DNA of 48,461 nt from a virus. Within the stretch, counting starts at the first letter, position 1; every line of letters begins with the position of its first letter. The notes beneath the pieces were generated by a model, which was not told the origin of the DNA, did not search any database, and saw only the letters and a list, made by a program, of their open reading frames with translations. The translations under genes and the position numbers were made by a program. The stretch spans positions 1-48,461 of the IMG/VR virus record IMGVR_UViG_3300029922_000102; one strand, 5' to 3'. Of the stretch, positions 38,196 through 46,882 are shown one piece after another.

Positions 38196-38407
38196 TGGCA
38201 ATTAAAAAACAGGCCGTCAAAAGATGTTTCTTTTGCAATGAGGGGTTATTGATAGAAGAAATACCGTTTTTGGCCAGGATTTTGGGAACGTCTAAAAGAA
38301 TATGCGACGCTTGCCTAGAAGACCTTGAACATGGGAAAAAACGGGTAGAATGGAAGCCACCGAACGATTTGAAAGAAGCGATATGGCCGCCCAACTTATC
38401 CCAGTAA
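38195..38407 (+). CDS. Small zinc protein within the baseplate operon
   Basis: The 70-residue product has CFFC (11-14) and CDAC (~37-40), a likely zinc ribbon with a basic N-terminus. It starts in the previous stop (TAATG) and overlaps the next gene by 25 bases. A cytoplasmic regulatory-looking zinc protein amid baseplate genes is unusual. It could be an assembly chaperone. Confidence 0.5.
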   Translation: MAIKKQAVKRCFFCNEGLLIEEIPFLARILGTSKRICDACLEDLEHGKKRVEWKPPNDLKEAIWPPNLSQ

Positions 38408-38730
38408 CCAACGCTTTAACCAACTACAAGTTAAAAGTCAGTTTGGACGGAATCAATTTAATATTGGTTTTCAGTTATAACGATCGAACCCAAATTTGGG
38501 ATATGTGCGTACAAGATTCGGGCGGGAATCCATTGGTGGACGGTATTGCCATGGTGACGAAGTACCCGTTGAATTACCGTTTCAATGCCGGTCAAGTGGC
38601 GGGTATGCCCCCAGGTATTTTCTTGTTGGTGGACCAAAGCGGAAAAGATAGGACGCCGGACATTACGAATTTTGGGCAAGGCGTAAGCCTGTTTTATGTG
38701 CCGGTTGCGGACATACAGGCGGCCACCTAA
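38383..38730 (+). CDS. Baseplate plug-like protein
   Basis: The 115-residue all-beta product, from MAAQLIPVTNALTNYKLKV through LDGINLILVFSYNDRTQIWD to VDGIAMVTKYPLNYRF. The Y-N-x-R-x-x-x-W-D strand pattern is common in small baseplate plug proteins of myoviruses of this gene order. Start chosen at 38383; the longer frame from 38350 lacks a ribosome site. Confidence 0.55.
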   Translation: MAAQLIPVTNALTNYKLKVSLDGINLILVFSYNDRTQIWDMCVQDSGGNPLVDGIAMVTKYPLNYRFNAGQVAGMPPGIFLLVDQSGKDRTPDITNFGQGVSLFYVPVADIQAAT

Positions 38731-39593
38731 TGCCGCCGTTTTTTCTAAGAAACGCTTACATAACAATTTACCCAGCCAACCAAACAAAAGGCATTCAAGT
38801 TGGCGGCGACCCGTTAAACCCTAACCGGATTCATTTTGACGTTGAAAAATGGTCAAACTCGGGCGAAGGCAGCACTTGCAAGATTGACGTTTACAATTTA
38901 AGTCCGTCCCAAATCGCGAACTTGCGGGTGCAAAGCACGGTCGTAACTTTGAACGCGGGTTATGGCGCGAATCCACCGGCGTTGGCCAAGGGAACCGTTT
39001 ATGTGGCCCCAATGAGGTTGTCGGGGTCGGACCAAGTAATTACCTTGGACATGATAGAAGGGGGCTTGGCGCTTGATACAACGACGGTAAGCATTAACCT
39101 TGGGCCAAATTCAACCAACCAACAAGCCATGGCAATTATATTGGCGCAACTTTATAACGCCGGATTGGTCAAGGGGAACGTCTTACCACTTCCCCAACAA
39201 ACCTTTAACAACGGACTTCACTTTTCGGGAATGGCGAAAACGATATTGGCGCGTCTTTGCCATACGCAAAACTATACCTTTTCAATTTCAAGTGGAATTA
39301 TTGACGTTGTGCCGCGGAATTTCACGGCCGGAAACCCTGTTTTCCTTTTGTCGCCTGGGTCGGGTTTAATTGATATTCCGACACCTAACATTGAAAGCGA
39401 CGGCGGGTTTACGATGTTTGAATTTAAAAGCCTTTTAAACCCGCTTTTGACGGTGAATGGAATAGTTAAAGTCCAATCGAAGTATGTTAATAATGGGTTC
39501 TATAAAATCTTCAGCGCCAAGCATTCCGGCGATACATTGGAAGGCGCGGACTACTACACGAAAATTCAAGCTTACAACGTGCAAGGTAAATAA
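38730..39593 (+). CDS. Baseplate hub protein
   Basis: The 287-residue product (NRIHFDVEKWSNSGEGSTCK, then DVYNLSPSQIANL, VTLNAGYG and a late FEFKSLLNPLLTVNG) has the split beta-barrel layout of the gp44/gpD type hub, including the conserved I-x-V-Y-N-L turn and the SLL-P...G.I.V barrel strand. The hub holds the spike and connects to the tube. Start overlaps the previous stop. Confidence 0.7.
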   Translation: MPPFFLRNAYITIYPANQTKGIQVGGDPLNPNRIHFDVEKWSNSGEGSTCKIDVYNLSPSQIANLRVQSTVVTLNAGYGANPPALAKGTVYVAPMRLSGSDQVITLDMIEGGLALDTTTVSINLGPNSTNQQAMAIILAQLYNAGLVKGNVLPLPQQTFNNGLHFSGMAKTILARLCHTQNYTFSISSGIIDVVPRNFTAGNPVFLLSPGSGLIDIPTPNIESDGGFTMFEFKSLLNPLLTVNGIVKVQSKYVNNGFYKIFSAKHSGDTLEGADYYTKIQAYNVQGK

Positions 39594-40274
39594 ATGGGAA
39601 ACGACATAGGCGATTTTGACGAATTTTTAAGGAAGGCCGGACGAACGGATTTGTCCACCGCCTTAAAGAAGGCGTGGAAAGGTTTTATGGTGGGAACCCA
39701 TACGATCGTTCCGGCCCAAGTAGTTTCTTATGACGTGTCAACAAGGCGGGCGTCGGTTCAACCGGTCTTGAAACAAAAGTTCGTATTCAATCCAGCGGCC
39801 ACACCAATTCCACCGCTTGCCGCGGTGCCGATGGTCCAATGGATGGGAATTAAAGGGGCTTGTTTGTTTTTGCCGGACAACTTGATTGTAGCCGGTCTTG
39901 AATGTCTTTTGTTGGTGGCCGAAAGGTCTATTGATTTGTGGTACAAAAGCGGTGGAGTAATCGACCCAGCCGACGAAAGAATGTTTGATTTGACGGATTC
40001 TATCGCCTTTCTTGGGCCTTGTTCACAACCAAACGTTCCGGTCAGGAATGGGGCGACTACGAGTTTGGAATTGCAATATGGGACGGCTTACATTGAAATA
40101 ACTAACGCCCAAAAGTTCGTTGTTCAAAACGGGAATGCGTCTTTGAAACAAATAGAATTAGACACGGTTTCAATGGTGGCCAATGCCTTATGCGCGGGAA
40201 GTGGAAGCCCATTATCCTTTACGTCCCCAACCCCTTCGTCGGTAAATGCTGAAATAGCCAATCTCTTCAAGTAA
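39594..40274 (+). CDS. Tail spike / membrane-piercing protein (Gp138-like)
   Basis: The 226-residue product's residues ~35-130 form an OB-like domain: HTIVPAQVVSYDVSTRRASV, then PVLKQKF, IPPLAAVPMVQWM and LPDNLIVAGLECLLLVAERS. This matches the N-terminal domain of Gp138-type puncturing proteins. The C-terminal part (~160-226) would be the trimeric tip. Directly follows the hub gene (TAAATG). Confidence 0.7.
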   Translation: MGNDIGDFDEFLRKAGRTDLSTALKKAWKGFMVGTHTIVPAQVVSYDVSTRRASVQPVLKQKFVFNPAATPIPPLAAVPMVQWMGIKGACLFLPDNLIVAGLECLLLVAERSIDLWYKSGGVIDPADERMFDLTDSIAFLGPCSQPNVPVRNGATTSLELQYGTAYIEITNAQKFVVQNGNASLKQIELDTVSMVANALCAGSGSPLSFTSPTPSSVNAEIANLFK

Positions 40275-40284
40275 GATAAAGTCC

Positions 40285-40704
40285 ATGGATTGGCTCACAT
40301 ACCCCAACACAATGCCCAGCGGTGGGACGCTTTATTTGTCGAATAACGTTGTCTTAGCGGTGCCACCTGGGTACGCCGAAGACTTGGTTTACATTAACAA
40401 CCAACCTTACCCGATAGACGGCGCCGACCAAGTTTTGCAACAAATAAGGAAAAACTTAAAGACGTTCCAAGGCGAATGGTTTTTGGACGCAACGTTTGGG
40501 ACACCATGGACCCAACAAATTTTAATCAAAAATCCGGTTGGTGCGGACGCGGCAATTAAAGCCGTGATTGCGGGAACGGACGGCGTTTTAGCGTTAACGG
40601 CTTTTAGCTATTCTTTTAATTCGGTAACGGGCATGGCCACCGTTTCTTTTAGTGTTCAAAGTCAATTCGGCCCGTTATCGGGCGTTGCGGAGGTATTAGG
40701 GTGA
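40285..40704 (+). CDS. Baseplate wedge protein (gp25/W-like)
   Basis: The 139-residue product shows VLQQIRKNLKTFQGEWFLD (~51-69) and the ending strand FSYSFNSVTGMATVSFSV, as in gp25-like/DUF2634 wedge proteins, where a conserved GEW.. motif follows the Q-x-I helix. The wedge links the baseplate to the first sheath ring and starts contraction. Stop overlaps the next GTG start. Confidence 0.75.
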   Translation: MDWLTYPNTMPSGGTLYLSNNVVLAVPPGYAEDLVYINNQPYPIDGADQVLQQIRKNLKTFQGEWFLDATFGTPWTQQILIKNPVGADAAIKAVIAGTDGVLALTAFSYSFNSVTGMATVSFSVQSQFGPLSGVAEVLG

Positions 40705-41939
40705 GCATTAATTTAATTCAGGGGCCAGGATATTGTTATTTTATTGGAAGCGACGGGGTTACCCAATATGGGTTAACTCAAAACGGATATGTGCCGGTCC
40801 CATTGACGGAATGGTTGACCCAACTTCAAACCGCTTATCAATCCACGTTTGGACCAAATATTAATTTACAAGCCAACGCGCCGGACGGCCAAAGAATTGC
40901 GATTGAAGCGGAAATGCTAACCGTTATTTCTGAATTGGATAAAGCCGGTTACGACGCCCGCTTTCCAGATACGGCCACCGGCCAAAGCTTGGCCAATGTT
41001 TGTTCAATTACGGGTTTCAGTCCGTTACCGCCGACGGCTTCAAACATAACTTTGCCGGTCAACGGAACGCCAGGAACGGTGATACCGGATAGCTTCCAAG
41101 CTTATGTTCAAGGCGTCCCAACGTCAGTTTTCCAAATTTTGCCAGGGCAGTTTTATACGGTTGGCGCGGGCGGAACAATTAACGTCGAAATGGTGGCCAC
41201 GGTGACGGGTCCAATCCTGGCCCCAGCCGGTACAGCAATGACCATTTCAACGCCGGTCGCGGGCATTACTTCACTTTCGAATGTGACGGTTAGCAATACA
41301 GGGTCGAACCTTGAAACCGAAGTTCAAATAAGACAACGGCGCCTTGTGACATTAAGTTTGTCGGGGCCGAATGTTTTACAGATTGAAACGGCTTTATTGG
41401 AATTGGCGGGCGTAACCAATGTGGGCGGTTCGGAAAACCAAACCGATTTTACGAACGCAAGCGGGTTACCGCCGCATTCAATGGCGTTTTTGGTTTCGGG
41501 AACGGCCACGTCGCAAGCAATCGCCACGGTAATAAATAGTTACCGGTCGGCGGGCATTAATACTTACGGCAATATTTCGGTAGTTATTGTGGACAGTCAG
41601 GGGACGCCGCATACGGTTTATTATTCGACGCCAAGCCAAATTGAAACATATTTTGGAATTACAGTAACGCCAGCAACAAACCCGTTGGATGGTATTTTTC
41701 CGACGAATGGGGCCGCGGCGATTCAACAAGCGGTACTTACTTACATTGGAAACCAAATGGTAGGTCAAGACGTGGTGTTAAACCAATTGTCACAATACAT
41801 TTGTTCGCAAGTATCGGGAATTGTGGGGATTGCGATTACGGCGGGACTTGCCCCGTCGCCGGTTGGGACCGCAAACCTTTCAATGCTTTACAACCAATTG
41901 GCGGTTACGGCCGCGGGCAATATTTCGGTAACCACATAA
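40701..41939 (+). CDS. Baseplate J-like wedge protein
   Basis: The 412-residue product starts with GTG. LTEWLTQLQTAYQSTFGPNI near the start and FPDTATGQSLANVCSITG (~93-110), then the NTGSNLETEVQIRQRRLVTL block (~205-224), are the characteristic baseplate J elements (Gx.E.d..lR.R). It forms the outer wedge ring that carries the fibres. Overlaps the wedge gene by four bases. Confidence 0.88.
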   Translation: MSINLIQGPGYCYFIGSDGVTQYGLTQNGYVPVPLTEWLTQLQTAYQSTFGPNINLQANAPDGQRIAIEAEMLTVISELDKAGYDARFPDTATGQSLANVCSITGFSPLPPTASNITLPVNGTPGTVIPDSFQAYVQGVPTSVFQILPGQFYTVGAGGTINVEMVATVTGPILAPAGTAMTISTPVAGITSLSNVTVSNTGSNLETEVQIRQRRLVTLSLSGPNVLQIETALLELAGVTNVGGSENQTDFTNASGLPPHSMAFLVSGTATSQAIATVINSYRSAGINTYGNISVVIVDSQGTPHTVYYSTPSQIETYFGITVTPATNPLDGIFPTNGAAAIQQAVLTYIGNQMVGQDVVLNQLSQYICSQVSGIVGIAITAGLAPSPVGTANLSMLYNQLAVTAAGNISVTT

Positions 41940-42728
41940 ATGGCGCTTAATAAATACAATATTACGCCGGTTACCAATTACGGATTGAACGCCATAAAAA
42001 GCGTGAATGGTCCATTGGTAAACGGAATAAAAGTAAACCGGCTTATGAATATGTACCAAGAGGGCGCGCCGGTCCTAGTAAACAACGAAGGCCAATGGGT
42101 AACGGATAACGAATATGGGCCGGTCTTCACGGGAAAGCCTGGGTACTTAGCGGGACAAATTGCAATTTTCGCAAGGATGATTCAGGCGTTAGAGATAATC
42201 AAATACGCCTGTTATACCCAATGCGATTTACAAACGGCCACGGCCTACACACTTCAAAGGTGGGGTGCGCTTTTAAACGTACCACCGCAAGGATTGACAG
42301 ACGCCCAATACCGCACGGTTTTATTTGCAACGATTATTGAATACAGTTCAAAGGGTGGAATTGAAACCCTAATTCAGATTTTAAAAACATTGACCGGCGC
42401 CACGTCGGTTTTGTTGCAAGAGCTTTTCCCAGCCAAATTCCAAATAACAGCCATTAACGCAAACCCTGAAATTTCGTTTACCTTTATTTCAAACGCCATT
42501 CAAAACGCGAAAGCGGGCGGGGTGGGCTATTCCATAGGAATAACGGACTTTAACCCATTCGTCTTTCAAGGCGACAACTCGGGGACGGGCTTTGGTGGGT
42601 TGACCAATCTAACGCCGCTATTGAACGAAAGTGGTGACATAATTTATGATGAATACGGTTACCCCTACTTGGTTTATGTGGCGGGGTATGCCAGTTTATT
42701 GGGCGGCGATTTTGCGGGCGTACTTTAA
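41940..42728 (+). CDS. Baseplate/tail protein (DUF2612-like)
   Basis: The 262-residue product's LQRWGALLNVPPQGLTDAQY (~101-120) and YSSKGGIETLIQILKTLTGA (~131-150), followed by AKAGGVGYSIGI, match DUF2612, the functional equivalent of gpI-type wedge proteins next to baseplate J. The C-terminal PLLNESGDIIYDEYGYPYLV part may bind fibres. Starts at the previous stop (TAAATG). Confidence 0.7.
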   Translation: MALNKYNITPVTNYGLNAIKSVNGPLVNGIKVNRLMNMYQEGAPVLVNNEGQWVTDNEYGPVFTGKPGYLAGQIAIFARMIQALEIIKYACYTQCDLQTATAYTLQRWGALLNVPPQGLTDAQYRTVLFATIIEYSSKGGIETLIQILKTLTGATSVLLQELFPAKFQITAINANPEISFTFISNAIQNAKAGGVGYSIGITDFNPFVFQGDNSGTGFGGLTNLTPLLNESGDIIYDEYGYPYLVYVAGYASLLGGDFAGVL

Positions 42729-42737
42729 GGGGTATAA

Positions 42738-44009
42738 GTGAAAAGAATAATTTTAAGCCTTATTGCTTTTTTGATGTTTGCGACCGCCGAAGCCCAATGG
42801 TTGGTTGCGCCACAACCTTTTTACACTAATTCAAGCCATACGGTTTTATACATGGGTACTGTTCCGCCTGGGTCGATTACGCCAACGGCCACTTTTTCGC
42901 CGACAATTTCGCCAACTTTCACTTCCACTTTTACGGCCACCAACACGCCAACGAACACCCAGACACCGACCAATTCGCCCACCGCCACGCCGACATTTAC
43001 GCCATTCGGCGGGGGTACTCCGGTTGTTGGGCAGGCTGGTGCTTCGTTTAATGGACCGGTTTCGGTTGCTGGTGCGGTTAATTCGGCCAGTGTTTCAACC
43101 GGCGCGTTGACCATAACCTCGGCACAATACAACGGCAGTAATGGAATTACAGGCCTTAGTCATGTGGGGGATGTAATCGTAGCTGGTGGTGATGCGGGTT
43201 CGCCTACGCCAACGTTCACCGGCTCTGCTACGCCAACAAATACGGTAACCAATACACCAACACCGACATGGACACCACAAGCCACGCCAATAAATACGTT
43301 TACACCGTTGCCAACTTATGTTTTTGCCGGTGGTAATGCCCCGCAAACCCAATTGGGTTCGGGCCAAGTAGTGGGAGGGCCAACATTCACGCCGACAGCC
43401 ACGTTTACACCGGGAAGTGGAGGCGGTTCGGGAGATGGACCCAATGTAATTTTGATAGGTTCGGTTCCGGGGGTAAATGAAAAGACACCTCAAGCGACGG
43501 TCGTGGTGACAGCTGGGGTTGGGTATGTTTCAAACTATGTAGTGTCGGCTAATTACAACCCTAGAGTAACTCCATCCGACTATATAGTTATGTCTGGAAC
43601 ACCGACAGTTGTGGCTCAAAGTTTCTCTTATATCCCCTATCCTGTTTCAACAGTAACAGATGCAAATGATTTTCAGTTTTTATGCCCTGCTGTAACGCCC
43701 GGATTTGTCAATTCAGTTTCTATAGTGGGATATATAAATAATCTAGCTTCGGTGGGGGTCAGTTACGTCAGCACTTTTAAATCGGCCCCTGCTGCTTTAA
43801 GTGTAACTATTGGATGGGTAAATGCTCAGAGTCCGTATTATGGAATTGAAGGGGGTGCAGTCTCAATGGGAACCGGCGTTGTGTCAACTGCCCTATCCTT
43901 AAATGCCACAACCACAACCCTGACAGCTACTTTTGCTTCCCCTATCGCCGCATCAGCCACAGGAACATTCGGTTCATTTTATGAATTGTTTTGTACAGGG
44001 ATGCACTAA
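42738..44009 (+). CDS. Secreted Thr-Pro repeat protein 3
   Basis: The 423-residue product starts with GTG. Signal peptide 1-19 (ATAEA before Gln). Thr-Pro repeats at ~47-95 and ~150-225, separated by a beta segment (QAGASFNGPVSVAGAVNSAS...) of a kind seen in fibre shafts. The final ~190 residues form a distinct beta-rich domain whose coding sequence, from about 43.5 kb, has a more AT-rich codon use than the rest, suggesting acquisition. It lies between the wedge and the tail fibre gene, where receptor-binding proteins are encoded. Confidence 0.7.
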   Translation: MKRIILSLIAFLMFATAEAQWLVAPQPFYTNSSHTVLYMGTVPPGSITPTATFSPTISPTFTSTFTATNTPTNTQTPTNSPTATPTFTPFGGGTPVVGQAGASFNGPVSVAGAVNSASVSTGALTITSAQYNGSNGITGLSHVGDVIVAGGDAGSPTPTFTGSATPTNTVTNTPTPTWTPQATPINTFTPLPTYVFAGGNAPQTQLGSGQVVGGPTFTPTATFTPGSGGGSGDGPNVILIGSVPGVNEKTPQATVVVTAGVGYVSNYVVSANYNPRVTPSDYIVMSGTPTVVAQSFSYIPYPVSTVTDANDFQFLCPAVTPGFVNSVSIVGYINNLASVGVSYVSTFKSAPAALSVTIGWVNAQSPYYGIEGGAVSMGTGVVSTALSLNATTTTLTATFASPIAASATGTFGSFYELFCTGMH

Positions 44010-44046
44010 TGCTCAACTTCACTTTATTAGTTAAAGGGGTTTAAAA

Positions 44047-45681
44047 ATGCCGCCAACCGTACCGTCAGCTTTTCCAGATTGGGCACTTGCGCCACCGGTT
44101 CAAGGGTCGTTGAACGAACAACAAACGATTACCATTACGGGCGTTCCAGTTTCGGGACAATTCGTTTTAAGCGTAGGTCAAGTTAATACCGCCACAATTC
44201 TTTGGAATGACTCTAACGCCACGATCGCCAGTAAAATTAATGCGGCCTATGCCGCGGGAACGGCAACGATTGTTTCGGGTACGATCGCGGGCGGTTCGTT
44301 GGTGGTGGACTTCGGCGCCTTGTCTCAAACCAATTTCATACCGGTTATGGTGCCTTCGGCAAACACAATGCTTACGTCGGGGGGTGCCGCGGTTATTATC
44401 CAAGCCAACGTAACGCAATCGTCGCAATTACCGGCAACGGTGCCGGTGGATTCGGGACACACAAACAACGGTTGGCAGTTTTTAGAGAAACCGGCATTTA
44501 ATTTATTTAATCAATGGATGGGCACGGTTGGGCTTTGGGTTCAATACTTTTGGGCAAATACGGTTACGGGTATTCCGGCTTGGAATAGCGCTATTACTTA
44601 TGCCTTAAATAACTTCGTTTCTTACAACGGCCAAATTTATGTTTCTTTGACAAATTCAAATTTGAATAACACGCCTTCTGCTTTATCTACTAACTGGCAA
44701 TTAGTAAACGGCAATTCGGTAAAAGGCGAAAACCTTTTTATTAACGGGTCAATGTTGGTGGCACAGGCTGGAACGTCAGGCACTGTCACGGCTTCAACAC
44801 CCACCTACACTCTTGACGGCTTCATAGTTAATTCAGTAGGCGCTAACACGGCTTGGTCACAAACCTTAGTGAATAACCAAAACGTTTTGAAATTAGTGCC
44901 AGCTGGAACACTGACAGACCTTTACGTTAAACAGCGCATTGAGTCAATTCAAATGCAGTCTATCGGCTACACCAACATAACTATTCAGGCTCAAATAACC
45001 AATAACACTGGGTCAACGATTACTCCGACTTTGGCGCTGAACGTAGCGACCTCTACAGATTCCACATACACAACCGTGGCTTTGGCAGCGACTAATCTAC
45101 AACCTATTGCAAACGGCGCTACGACTATTGTGGCCTATACGTTCGCAGTTACAAATGCTCACGCCTACCAAAACGGAATGGAAGTGGTCTTTGATTTTGG
45201 TTCCTCGGTTGGTTCTGGTACTAACATTGAGATAACTAACGTGGATTGTTCGGCTACGCCTTATGTGAATGCAGGGTTAAATGGAAATCCTCCAACATTT
45301 AAGGCTCGACAGATTGAAACAGAATTACTTAGTTGTCAAAGGTACTTCAGTTACCCTATTGGTGGAAACGTTAATGGCTTTGCGGGAGTAGTCGGAAACA
45401 TGACGACCAGTACCAGTGCAATTTTTTCTATCAATTTTCCTGTAACAATGCGGATTAGCCCGACTATGACTTGGACTTCACCTGCAAATTTTACCCTAGT
45501 TGCTTGGGGGCCTTCAAGTGATGGAACAGAAGCAGTAAACGCATTCAATAATCTAGGAATCTCTCCATCTAGTTATTTCTTCTCCGCTTCGGTTCTTTCT
45601 GCTTTAACTGCTAGTTTGCCGGCGAATTTACAGTCTAGCGGTGCAGGCACAGCATCATTATCTGCTAACGCAAGACTTTAA
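44047..45681 (+). CDS. Tail fibre / receptor-binding protein
   Basis: The 544-residue modular product. N-terminal baseplate attachment (DWALAPPVQGSLNEQQTITI), an inserted decoration-type domain (~36-100), a carbohydrate-binding-like module (IPAWNSAITYALNNFVSYNG ... YVSLTNSN, ~178-220), and a C-terminal receptor-binding domain with ENLFINGSMLVAQAGTSGT (~229-247), TYTLDGFIV and a late CQRYF. Such ...NG...Q...Y..D.W plus CQRY domains are standard phage tip domains. From ~44.7 kb the sequence becomes more AT-rich, marking an exchanged receptor domain. Confidence 0.8.
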   Translation: MPPTVPSAFPDWALAPPVQGSLNEQQTITITGVPVSGQFVLSVGQVNTATILWNDSNATIASKINAAYAAGTATIVSGTIAGGSLVVDFGALSQTNFIPVMVPSANTMLTSGGAAVIIQANVTQSSQLPATVPVDSGHTNNGWQFLEKPAFNLFNQWMGTVGLWVQYFWANTVTGIPAWNSAITYALNNFVSYNGQIYVSLTNSNLNNTPSALSTNWQLVNGNSVKGENLFINGSMLVAQAGTSGTVTASTPTYTLDGFIVNSVGANTAWSQTLVNNQNVLKLVPAGTLTDLYVKQRIESIQMQSIGYTNITIQAQITNNTGSTITPTLALNVATSTDSTYTTVALAATNLQPIANGATTIVAYTFAVTNAHAYQNGMEVVFDFGSSVGSGTNIEITNVDCSATPYVNAGLNGNPPTFKARQIETELLSCQRYFSYPIGGNVNGFAGVVGNMTTSTSAIFSINFPVTMRISPTMTWTSPANFTLVAWGPSSDGTEAVNAFNNLGISPSSYFFSASVLSALTASLPANLQSSGAGTASLSANARL

Positions 45682-45796
45682 GGAACTAAAATGCCACAAA
45701 GAATCTATCAATGGGGAACTTACGCAAGCTTTATTTGGAACTAATACTAGCGCAAGACTTAATTTTTCGGCTGAATTATAAAAAGAAAGGCTTGTC
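45682..45796 (+). pseudogene. Possible remnant of an exchanged fibre C-terminus
   Basis: The 115-base spacer contains an open stretch 45701-45781 encoding ESINGELTQALFGTNTSARL and then NFSAEL, out of frame with the fibre gene. Its TAGCGCAAGACTT (45748-45760) nearly repeats TAACGCAAGACTT (45666-45678) from the end of the fibre gene. This could be a leftover C-terminus after domain exchange. A 17-codon frame (45691-45744, MPQRIYQWGTYASFIWN) is also open, with AAGGAAC upstream. Confidence 0.35.
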
Positions 45797-46138
45797 ATGG
45801 ACCCGACGCATTTAATGGATTTAGGGTGGTCGATTGTTCGTGGCGCCACCGAAGTATTGGCGGGACTGACGACCGCATTGGGGGCAATGTGGGCTTTTGG
45901 AAGTAAGATTTATGGACTTCTTGAAAGACATTTTGTTGTTCGTTCCGAGTACGATTTAAGGCAAGAGGCTATTGACGGCGTTCATGGTCGCATAGCCTTC
46001 TCGCTTGAAAACGGAACAAAGGTAATGGACAAGTTGGTTGATCGGCTTGATGGAAATAATTTAGTTTTAAACGATCATGCCCAAAGAATTTCAGGATTAG
46101 AAGGGGTCAATCAAGAAAGACGGTCACAACGTGGTTGA
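45797..46138 (+). CDS. Holin-like membrane protein
   Basis: The 113-residue product has a hydrophobic segment at ~13-35 (SIVRGATEVLAGLTTALGAMW) and a long charged, probably coiled C-terminal region. Its place immediately before the endolysin, overlapping it by eight bases, and small size suggest a holin or a spanin-like partner. Only one clear span is visible, so the class is uncertain. Confidence 0.5.
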   Translation: MDPTHLMDLGWSIVRGATEVLAGLTTALGAMWAFGSKIYGLLERHFVVRSEYDLRQEAIDGVHGRIAFSLENGTKVMDKLVDRLDGNNLVLNDHAQRISGLEGVNQERRSQRG

Positions 46139-46649
46139 TTATTTTCCGCAAGTATTCAACCGATCAATGGGCAAAGAAGGCGAACAACTCGAAAATAACG
46201 TTGGCGACCCAGGAAAAGAAACGTTTTGGGGTATCTCTCGGGTCTATCAACCAACGTGGCCAGGATGGGCGATTATCGACGCAAACGGCCCAAACGACAC
46301 CCGATTACCCGCAATGGTTCAAGACTTCTACCGAACCAACTTTTGGAACAAAAACCTATTAAACCAATTAACTTCGGCGGAATTGGCCGCCCAACTCTTC
46401 GACGCCTTTATTAACCTTGGGTCCGAATCGGTAATTATCTGGTTTGAAGACTTATTGGGCACCGAACAAGACGGGGTTATTGGACCCGACGACGTGGCCA
46501 CGGCTAATGCCTTAACCGACGTTCTTTGTTTCGTTTATCAGTTCTTGGCTTACCGCAAAGGCTATTACCGTGGCTTGGCGGTTTTCAGCGTGAACGATAA
46601 AACCGATCTTCGCGGACTTTTAAACCGTTGCACATTGGCAAACTTTTAA
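46131..46649 (+). CDS. Endolysin, GH108-like N-acetylmuramidase
   Basis: The 172-residue product starts with GTG. GKEGEQLENNVGDPGKETFW then GIS (residues ~14-36) matches the GH108 catalytic region, where Glu in the E-G motif is the acid, and D-P-G-x-x-T/x-x-G-I follows. The C-terminal half, including EQDGVIGPDDVATANAL, corresponds to the family's peptidoglycan-binding domain 3. It hydrolyses cell-wall glycan at lysis. It lacks a signal peptide, so it needs the holin. Confidence 0.8.
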   Translation: MVDYFPQVFNRSMGKEGEQLENNVGDPGKETFWGISRVYQPTWPGWAIIDANGPNDTRLPAMVQDFYRTNFWNKNLLNQLTSAELAAQLFDAFINLGSESVIIWFEDLLGTEQDGVIGPDDVATANALTDVLCFVYQFLAYRKGYYRGLAVFSVNDKTDLRGLLNRCTLANF

Positions 46650-46657
46650 ATTAATAT
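46628..46657 (+). promoter_or_regulatory. Putative promoter for the RNA-like element
   Basis: TTGCAC at 46628-46633, then 18 bases, then TAATAT at 46652-46657, the same spacing and -10 as P1. The predicted start lies near 46664, at the base of the first predicted stem. Confidence 0.4.
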
Positions 46658-46660
46658 AAA

Positions 46661-46822
46661 GCCCTGTTACCGGACCGCCAGGGACGGACAGTTGTGGGGC
46701 TTCATATCTTCAAAAAGCGAGTCAGCAAGCGAAACACCGGTATTCGTGCCCCTTTAAAATCTAACTTACGAATGCCACTCGAGCGGTATCGAACAGTACC
46801 GTAAATGGGATTTCCCGAAAAT
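46661..46822 (+). ncRNA. Candidate structured non-coding RNA in the lysis region
   Basis: The 233-base gap between endolysin and the next gene has no open frame but several helices. AAGCCC (46659-46664) with GGGCTT (46697-46702), enclosing TGT/ACA and CCG/CGG. GGTATTCGT (46739-46747) with ACGAATGCC (46768-46776), nine pairs with one U-G. CGGTA with TACCG at 46785-46802. The succession of separate stems after a plausible promoter suggests a small RNA, or an untranslated control region of the downstream genes. Confidence 0.5.
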
Positions 46823-46835
46823 TGTTGACGTGTTC

Positions 46836-46863
46836 TTGGCGCCTCTCAATGACGGGGCATAAT
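46836..46863 (+). promoter_or_regulatory. Weak promoter before the lysis-region gene
   Basis: TTGGCG at 46836-46841, spacer 16, CATAAT at 46858-46863. The downstream ATG at 46883 has GGGGGAAATC as ribosome site. A nearby TTGACG (46825) is too far (27 bases) from the same -10. Confidence 0.35.
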
Positions 46864-46882
46864 TTTATTTCAGGGGGAAATC

